A stretch of 22,147 bases of DNA from Proteromonas lacertae. Taxonomy: Eukaryota > Sar > Bigyra > Opalinata > Proteromonadidae. This document shows positions 16,593-22,147 of the stretch, one piece after another (the stretch's first letter is position 1; each line of letters starts with the position of its first letter). Made by a program: the position numbers and the translations under genes. The stretch spans positions 1 through 22,147 of the forward strand of contig NGBS01000093.1 of assembly GCA_002245135.1 (NCBI GenBank), written 5' to 3'. The notes under the pieces are model-generated. The model saw only the letters and a list, made by a program, of their open reading frames with translations. It was not told where the DNA came from and ran no database searches.

Positions 16593-17624
16593 ATGTTTAG
16601 AAATACTTACTCATTAATTCTATTGTTTATTATTTTATTTTTACTATATTATTATTCTTATAAATATGATATAATTAATATTTATATTGGAAATTCATTT
16701 AAAAATTACTATCATTTACCTAACAAAACAATACAATGTAAATATAAAAGAAGAATATATAAATGTATGTATATGAAAAAATATAAAAAATATTATCATG
16801 CTTCAATTTATAATGGAAATAGAAAATTTCCTTTAAAACCAAATAATTCATATAACATAATAATAACCACAGAAAAATTAAGTCAAGTAAAATTTATGAA
16901 AAAAATAGGAGAAGGTAAGAGTGAACACTATCATTTAGCTGTAGATTATAGGCTATTTAATAGTAAACATCACATATCTAGAAATATATATTCATACTAT
17001 AATATATCAAGATTTATAGAAACTGCAAATTTGAATTATAAAAATATTTCATCATTTATGAAAAGAAAAGATTGTGTATATATTCAAAAAGTGCATTATA
17101 AAAAAAGACAATATTTAGTTAAAGGTATAATGAATTTTATAAAAATTGACTCATTTGGTAATGATTTGAATAATAAAAAATGGCCACAGAATATATCTAG
17201 AAACAATAAAATAGATTTATTAAAGAAATATAAATTTTGTATTGCAATAGAAAATTCTGTAATTACTTGGAATAATGGAAGTAAATATGTAGCAGATGAT
17301 ATAAATAATGACTATGTTACAGAAAAATTAACTGATTGCTTGTTAGCTGGCTGTATACCAATATATTTTGGATCAAAAAATATATATAATTTTTTACCTC
17401 ATCCAAAAGCAATAATTAATTTTGTTGATTACACATGTATATATGATTTAGTAAGTTATATTAAAAATATAAAGAATAATTCTTCTGCATTAATGCAGCA
17501 TATATTTTGGCATTATAATGTTTCGAAAGAATGGTATTATAGGTTTAATTATAATTTTACATTTAGTTATTGTAATATCTGTGACAAAATAAAACAATTC
17601 TATTCTAGCATAAAATTGCTTTAG
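16593..17624 (+). CDS. GT10-family fucosyltransferase, type II membrane
   Basis: GT10 enzymes transfer fucose from GDP-fucose in alpha-1,3 or alpha-1,4 linkage to glycans in the Golgi. The 343-residue frame has an ATG start and a signal anchor at 7-22 (SLILLFIILFLLYYYS). Its GT10 features are IDSFGN at 185-190 (the V-D-x-Y-G-like stretch), YKFCIAIENS at 213-222, and NDYVTEKLTDCLLAG at 239-253 followed by CIPIYFGS, the GDP-fucose-binding signature. Length matches a short family member. Several N-x-S/T sites are present. Codon use is very AT-rich, like its neighbours. Its last 20 bases overlap the end of the convergent LicD-like gene. The frame looks intact. A related nucleotide-sugar specificity cannot be excluded. 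Confidence 0.85.
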   Translation: MFRNTYSLILLFIILFLLYYYSYKYDIINIYIGNSFKNYYHLPNKTIQCKYKRRIYKCMYMKKYKKYYHASIYNGNRKFPLKPNNSYNIIITTEKLSQVKFMKKIGEGKSEHYHLAVDYRLFNSKHHISRNIYSYYNISRFIETANLNYKNISSFMKRKDCVYIQKVHYKKRQYLVKGIMNFIKIDSFGNDLNNKKWPQNISRNNKIDLLKKYKFCIAIENSVITWNNGSKYVADDINNDYVTEKLTDCLLAGCIPIYFGSKNIYNFLPHPKAIINFVDYTCIYDLVSYIKNIKNNSSALMQHIFWHYNVSKEWYYRFNYNFTFSYCNICDKIKQFYSSIKLL

Positions 17625-18471
17625 AATTAATTTTACACCATATATTCCATGTAGGATTTCTATAAGCTAATAATTTTGCATAAGTAAAATTCCTAGTTTC
17701 TACAATAATAGATCTATTATCATTAGTGATTACATATAGTTCATAAGAATAAATTGGACCATTTACATTATATAAATATAATCTCGGCATTGTATCTCTA
17801 TATTTTGAATTTAAAAACCATATACCATAATCTAAATATGTATAAAGAAATGCATTTTGCGTTGAATAAACATCTATACCAGAAAAAGTTGTTTTACAAA
17901 TGCTGACATCATGATTACTTCCTTCATTTCCATAATATAATGTCAAATCAATTTTAATTTTGTTATTCATTATCACCACACTTCTCTTAATTGTATATAT
18001 TGTATAACCGACTATATGAGCTGCTAAATAATTCTTAAAAAATATTAAATACTCAGTTCTATTTTTACCACATAGTTTATAGCTATTGTGTAAGAAACAA
18101 TTATTCATTTCATATTTATAACAATTTATTGATATAAATCTGTTGCAATGAAATAATAAATAGTTCTTCCATATTGGAATAGCTAAATCCATATCATGGT
18201 CATTAGGAATTAATCCTCCATTTCTTATAGCTCCTAATAATGATCCATATTGAATATAGTATATTATATGTAGCACATTAAGCATTTTAATAATTTCATT
18301 GTAATATTCAATATTTTTAGAACTATAATTATATAAATGAGGAATTTTATTCCACGAACAATTTTTTATTATATAATTATTTTTTCTAATATTAGTATTA
18401 GGATAATAAAAAATAATAAAATGAATTACATACATTAGACTTATAAAATATACTACATTAAACAATTTCAT
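17605..18471 (-). CDS. LicD-family (fukutin-like) transferase, type II membrane
   Basis: LicD proteins have a nucleotidyltransferase fold and attach phosphocholine, or ribitol/glycerol-phosphate-type groups in the fukutin branch, to glycans. The 288-residue frame starts with ATG at 18471 and a hydrophobic anchor at 5-23 (NVVYFISLMYVIHFIIFYY). The signature QYGSLLGAIRNGGLIPN (74-90) leads into DHDMDLAIP (91-99) with the metal-binding Asp pair D93/D95. A further Asp in KIKIDLTLYYG (D175) fits the third acidic position. The stop lies 20 bp inside the convergent fucosyltransferase gene. Intact by eye. With the neighbouring glycosyltransferases it suggests a surface glycan with a phospho-linked substituent. 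Confidence 0.8.
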   Translation of the reverse strand: MKLFNVVYFISLMYVIHFIIFYYPNTNIRKNNYIIKNCSWNKIPHLYNYSSKNIEYYNEIIKMLNVLHIIYYIQYGSLLGAIRNGGLIPNDHDMDLAIPIWKNYLLFHCNRFISINCYKYEMNNCFLHNSYKLCGKNRTEYLIFFKNYLAAHIVGYTIYTIKRSVVIMNNKIKIDLTLYYGNEGSNHDVSICKTTFSGIDVYSTQNAFLYTYLDYGIWFLNSKYRDTMPRLYLYNVNGPIYSYELYVITNDNRSIIVETRNFTYAKLLAYRNPTWNIWCKINSKAILC

Positions 18472-18555
18472 ATATAAATTCTAATCAAATTTTGCAATTA
18501 TAATCTTTTATAAGAATTATTTGAATTAAGCAACTTTATATCCTATGACAACCAC

Positions 18556-18630
18556 CTTTGATATGAAATTTAAATCTTCAGTTGAACGAAGTCATTGGTT
18601 AAACCTAATGAAGTTCTTTTCATATCAAAG
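18556..18630. repeat. Inverted repeat, 13-bp perfect arms
   Basis: CTTTGATATGAAA (18556-18568) and TTTCATATCAAAG (18618-18630) are perfect reverse complements 49 bp apart, in the divergent promoter region. Confidence 0.75.
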
Positions 18631-18692
18631 TAATACTAGGAGATATGGTATATAGTATATTGTTTGATAAGGTTGAAGGTTGTGATAATTTC

Positions 18693-18750
18693 ATGACAGC
18701 TTTGGAAATAATATAAACAGGAGGTCAAGCAATAAAATCAAAGCTGTCAT
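18693..18750. repeat. Inverted repeat, 12-bp perfect arms
   Basis: ATGACAGCTTTG (18693-18704) and CAAAGCTGTCAT (18739-18750) pair perfectly around a 34-nt loop, about 150 bp before the GT92 frame. Confidence 0.75.
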
Positions 18751-18903
18751 ATTGTATTTGATGAATAATAAATTAGAAGATTTGAAACATAACACGAATA
18801 ACACAAGCAACTAAAGATATATCTAATGAACTACATAACATAAATGAACTACATATCAAATACATCTAATGAAATATAACACTCATAAGATGTACTTTAA
18901 AGA

Positions 18904-20064
18904 TTGTTTATCAAGATAAAACGAGTAAAATTAGCTTATATTCCAATAATTTTAATTATATATAATATTTATATTGTAATATGTTCAATTATAATAGGGA
19001 AAGATTATGTAGTGAAAGAAAAAGAAATTCCTTTTTTTAGAATTATAAAACATAGACTTTATGTTAGTAATTCATATTTTGATTCTAGATTTAATGTTAT
19101 AAGAATCTTAATATCAATTGATCCATCAATGAAATATGCTCTTAAAATAAAAGATAAGAATATGAATGAACTCAATTATTCTATTATAGTTTATGACAAG
19201 TGTATGAAATCAGAAAAATATTTTTCTTTAAAATATGGTAATATCATCATAAAACATATAGAAATATTACAGATTTTACATCTACAATATGAAAATATAT
19301 TTCACACTATTTATACACATTACCCTAACAAAAATTTACACAAAAATTTAATTACATGGTGTGTAACATCACTGAGAAATCATTACAATGCTATAATTCA
19401 GTTTAATGAAACTATCAATTTGTCAATTAAATATGGTGTTAAAAAGATTATATTATATTATTCTGATATAAGCTATAGAATTAAGAATATTATTAATCAA
19501 TATGAATATTTAGGAATAATTAAGTCATATTATTTTAAAGAAAATTCTGAATCATGTAATATGAAAATATGTGGAAAATTACTTCAGCTTAATGATTGTT
19601 TTTATAAGTCTATTCAAAATTTAGAATATATATTAAATGTAGATATCGATGAAATTATAATTCCTAAGATTCATATGAATTATATTAAATTGTTAAAGTG
19701 GAGTAGTATATCATATCCTTTCACTAATATGTATATTTTTTATACAAAACTTTGTATAAAAACAACAATCATTTATCAAGAGAATAGAAGAAATCCAAAA
19801 GACTATATGAAATTACCTACAGTGATTGATTCAAGTATTTATAGTATTAAGAATTGTTGTTTAATATCAGTAATAAAAACTTCATGTTCAAAATATATAA
19901 TAAAGCCAACAATGATAGAAGCATTATGGCTACACGATATATGGAAAGGTGAATATAATTACACTGTAATTCCAATTAATATTGCATATACAAGACATAC
20001 AAGACATTTATCATATGGACTAAAAAGAGTTTGCAACAATTATTCAACTGATATACTATTTTAA
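18904..20064 (+). CDS. GT92 (DUF23) glycosyltransferase, type II membrane, start codon unclear
   Basis: GT92 enzymes are inverting beta-galactosyltransferases or relatives in the Golgi. The frame runs to TAA at 20064, 386 codons if counted from a TTG at 18904. An anchor VKLAYIPIILIIYNIYIVIC lies at 8-27. The family core is ITWCVTSLRNHYNAIIQF (150-167), YGVKKIILYYSD (177-188), a basic/aromatic stretch, and the DxD-like VDIDEIIIPK (246-255), followed later by EALWLHDIW. No ATG precedes the anchor in frame: TAA lies at 18898-18900 and the first in-frame Met is codon 76, beyond the anchor. So TTG may be a mutated ATG, or a 5' exon is missed. The body is otherwise open and looks constrained. Confidence 0.75.
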   Translation: MFIKIKRVKLAYIPIILIIYNIYIVICSIIIGKDYVVKEKEIPFFRIIKHRLYVSNSYFDSRFNVIRILISIDPSMKYALKIKDKNMNELNYSIIVYDKCMKSEKYFSLKYGNIIIKHIEILQILHLQYENIFHTIYTHYPNKNLHKNLITWCVTSLRNHYNAIIQFNETINLSIKYGVKKIILYYSDISYRIKNIINQYEYLGIIKSYYFKENSESCNMKICGKLLQLNDCFYKSIQNLEYILNVDIDEIIIPKIHMNYIKLLKWSSISYPFTNMYIFYTKLCIKTTIIYQENRRNPKDYMKLPTVIDSSIYSIKNCCLISVIKTSCSKYIIKPTMIEALWLHDIWKGEYNYTVIPINIAYTRHTRHLSYGLKRVCNNYSTDILF

Positions 20065-20139
20065 TTATTTCATTTTGATGATATTATATTTAAATTTTGC
20101 TATTACATTTTGTGTTATTAACATCGAAACAGGTTATAA

Positions 20140-20462
20140 TGATAATATTGACATTAGAATAGATGATCATAGACATATAAAAGAATGATAAAAAATGGTA
20201 GTGTGAATGTAGGCATATTTAAAAAGATGATATGCTAGGAGATACTTGAAATGATGTATTACGAATAGGAAATAATTGTGAACCATGGATTTCAAGAGAA
20301 TGTATTTTTGCATTAAATCATATTTTATCTCACAAATCATTTGGATTAGAATGGAGTTCAGGATCGAGCACAATATGATTAGGATATAAAATTAGATCAT
20401 TATATTCGATTGAGAATTCTTTATGCAGAAATGATAGTAAATATATTAATAAAATAGTTTAA
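20140..20462 (+). pseudogene. Truncated paralogue of the 14250-15007 methyltransferase-like gene
   Basis: From 20256 the frame reads IGNNCEPWISRECIFALNHI and GLEWSSGSSTI, then a TGA at 20376-20378 exactly where the other copy has the TGG of STIWLAY. It continues LGYKIRSLYSIENS and stops at 20460-20462. About 45 residues around the SAM-binding loop match closely (roughly two thirds identical). Everything after the loop (the IDGRAR and LLDNSER parts) is missing. Upstream from 20140 a weaker match and further stops are seen. It is a second, dead copy closing the glycan cluster on the right. Confidence 0.8.
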
Positions 20463-20900
20463 TTGAAAATAATATATATATTTGTAAATAAATATTGCTT
20501 AGTAAATGATTATTTTTACAAAAGAGCAAAAGAGACAAAAGGGACAAAACTGAGTAACCAAGGACAAGGATAGAGCAAGGATAGGATAAGACAAAAGGAG
20601 GATATAGCTCCAGAAAGACGTCCTTTTAGGTAACTCAAAATGTAAAACAACAAACTATATCATATATTTGTTTTTAAAAGATAAAATAAAAATAAAAAAG
20701 ACAGAAGTTATTATTTTTTGTATTGATTATTATATTCATTGAAATAATAATTATTTTATTGAATTAATTAGACAAAAACTAATAATAGTATGGTATTAGC
20801 AATTATAAATTAATATAATTAATAATAAGGATTGTTTAATATGTTGTATTCCTCATTTTCACTATCGCTTATGTTTATATTCAAATCCAAATTAACACTT
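20463..20900. repeat. Spacer with purine-rich GGACAA repeat
   Basis: From 20519 to about 20640 words such as AAAAGAGACAAAAGGGACAA and AAGGATAGAGCAAGGATAGG recur, ending AGACGTCCTTTTAGG; this recalls 2822-2935. The rest (20640-20900) is AT-rich without a gene. Confidence 0.45.
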
Positions 20901-21171
20901 TCTGAGTTATCATCTCCTTCTATATCGTCATGACGTCTTGGAATGTGTATATAGAAATATGTGTTATTATGTCAGTGTTGTAGTAAGAGTAAACATCATC
21001 ATGATGTCTTTGTGGAACCGGCACTTTACAATTCTTAACAAGTTACCGATTGAAGATCGTGATAAGCAATCTCGGGAGCTTCCTAGAGGTAAGCTACAAT
21101 GGCCTTATAAATCACCTAGGTAAAGTCTTCCAATTCTCAACAATTGTCCGGGTAAAATGAGACTGCTAGAC

Positions 21172-21197
21172 CGTAGAAACCACGGGGGGTTTCTACG
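21172..21197. repeat. 10-bp perfect hairpin, GC-rich loop
   Basis: CGTAGAAACC (21172-21181) and GGTTTCTACG (21188-21197) pair perfectly around ACGGGG. It precedes the longest open frame of the island by 18 bp. No T-run follows, so it is not an obvious terminator. Confidence 0.75.
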
Positions 21198-21214
21198 TTC
21201 TGAAGAGATGGAGG

Positions 21215-21547
21215 ATGCTGAGAAGTAAACACTCGAAGAACTCCATAGTCGTACTTTTCTTGCAATATCTGATAAGTAAAATTATCAAGGCTAGCAATAT
21301 TGATCCTAATAGTCTTGCGAAGTTTTCCAGGGATGAGTTAGAAGTATTGATCATCAAGGTCGAGAAGGAACAACAAGAGCTGAAAGAGCATAAGGAGAAG
21401 TCAAATGGTAAGGCTTCGGAAGTAACTTCAAGGAAGCGTAAGTTCAATTCTAAGTACTACATCCGATATATCGATCAGGAGTCAACTAAGGAATATCTCG
21501 CACTTACTAAGGAGATGGAGGAATACTTCAAAGAGATCACCGCATGA
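21215..21547 (+). CDS. Hypothetical 110-residue coiled-coil fragment
   Basis: ATG at 21215 opens MLRSKHSKNSIVVLFLQYLI. The middle (about 45-75) is a strong heptad-like stretch VEKEQQELKEHKEK, followed by basic SRKRKFNSKYY and then KEYLALTKEMEEYF. It has no known domain. Codon use is unlike the AT-rich cluster genes. It is most likely a surviving open part of a larger decayed frame rather than a complete gene. Confidence 0.35.
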   Translation: MLRSKHSKNSIVVLFLQYLISKIIKASNIDPNSLAKFSRDELEVLIIKVEKEQQELKEHKEKSNGKASEVTSRKRKFNSKYYIRYIDQESTKEYLALTKEMEEYFKEITA

Positions 21548-22147
21548 CTGATGACTGATGAGGAAGCTTCCGTGATCAACAACCAGGAGGAAATAATGAA
21601 GGCTGTGAAGATAAAGTCCAGCGCTGATTATCTATTGAAGTCTTTGACCTTACAAGTACAATTCAAGGAGTCAGAGGATCATAACTAGACTCTCTTCCCG
21701 ATATTACCTTACAACTACGAGGCGTACTTAACTAAACGCAACCAAGGAAAAGCACTCAGTAAGAGGATGAAGCTCAAGATGGAAACAACTGTTCATGACA
21801 TCTTACCAAGAGAAGACAACTCCAGAGATAGTAAACCCTCGGAAGAAGCAGCAATCCAACAAGACAATTTATCAGAAGCAGAAGATGACTTTAACGAGGC
21901 CTTTTAGCTAGCAATACTTCAGGACATAGAAGCAAGGATGAACTAACACCTTAAGTAATGTTTTTCTTGCTATGTTGGACCGTTTGCTTAAAACACTTCA
22001 TAAGACTGACTGAGGATAATAGTCACTTTAAGTAATGATAGGAAGAGTCCGAAGAAGCCTCTTGCTCTATGTCCTCCATAGGTTGATCAGGACTGGTAAG
22101 TAGCTCTATCATGTTGAAGTCAATGGAGTCGTAGGATAGCACCTGAT

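Larger units (their letters stand above)
18472..18900. other. Divergent intergenic region with two hairpins
   Basis: The region separates the starts of the LicD-like (minus) and GT92 (plus) genes, so it should hold both promoters. No gene is seen. It contains two inverted repeats described separately and, at about 18830-18870, a repeated GAACTACATA word. Confidence 0.4.
20901..22147 (+). pseudogene. Higher-GC decayed coding island, charged helical protein
   Basis: G+C rises to about 40% and stays so to the window edge, against about 20-25% in the cluster. Codon-like sequence is found throughout, mostly on the plus strand, with about three or more breaks. The longest open part is described separately (21215-21547); later parts are rich in Glu/Lys/Asp/Gln (for example EDNSRDSKPSEEAAIQQDNL). 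A short RLLDRR and MEDAEK stretch before it recalls RMLDHAMEDM at 11893 and at the window start. The family is unknown. The similar composition of the tract beside the integrase hints at a common element, but this is not shown. Confidence 0.4.

Noticed and set aside
20376-20378. TGA at a conserved Trp position and in-frame TGAs in several decayed frames, suggesting TGA might mean Trp
   Set aside because: All intact genes use TGG for Trp, a HYDIN TGA falls at a position where Gly is expected, and an apparently intact small ORF ends in TGA. TGG-to-TGA decay explains the case better.
14250-20462. Bacterial or giant-virus contamination of the glycan cluster
   Set aside because: Single signal anchors, AT composition shared with flanks and transposon remnants on both sides fit the host genome; no ribosome-binding sites. 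Viral ancestry of single genes remains possible.

Overview
The window is about 22 kb of very AT-rich eukaryotic DNA. Genes with spliceosomal-type or type II membrane architecture, a HYDIN (cilium/flagellum) pseudogene, a CaMK-type kinase fragment with a probable 34-nt intron, a Polinton-like integrase, Tc1 and hAT transposase remains and many foldback elements all point to a flagellated or ciliated eukaryote, probably a protist. The standard code fits: intact frames end in TAA, TAG or TGA and use TGG for Trp. I cannot name the species.

Region by region. 1-2830: decayed coding sequence at both ends of a 602-bp terminal-inverted-repeat element (1056-1657). 2830-3350: purine-rich low complexity, a 10-bp tandem repeat, a SINE-like tail and a 201-bp near-perfect hairpin. 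3350-7560: a 4.2-kb inverted repeat with arms of about 750-800 bp, each carrying the same hAT-transposase-like fragment. Between the arms lie a truncated Tc1-type transposase, pieces of another inverted-repeat family and a methyltransferase gene with a disrupted 5' end. 7561-9408: further copies of that family, including a complete one with a probable 7-bp target duplication. 9409-10060: HYDIN pseudogene. 10085-11893: Polinton/Maverick-like integrase and a divergent small ORF. 11893-14160: higher-GC decayed coding islands, the 3' part of a CaMK-type kinase gene and a tRNA-like SINE. 14250-20462: glycan-modification genes. 20463-22147: purine-rich repeat, then a higher-GC decayed coding island.

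The most coherent biology is the 14250-20462 group: a SAM-methyltransferase-like gene, a remnant of an acyltransferase-3 (OafA/NRF-6-like) gene, a GT10 fucosyltransferase, a LicD-family nucleotidyltransferase-fold protein, a GT92 (DUF23) glycosyltransferase and a dead paralogue of the first gene. A further methyltransferase lies at 6125-6773. Most members begin with one hydrophobic anchor, as Golgi type II enzymes do. Together they look like a cluster for building and decorating a surface glycan, partly decayed.

The most unusual non-coding signal is an 18-nt motif, TCAAGCCTCAYTCAAGCC, flanked by A-rich sequence before and T-rich sequence after. It sits at or near the centre of at least three inverted-repeat families whose ends differ. 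All family calls come from reading motifs by eye; no database search was possible.
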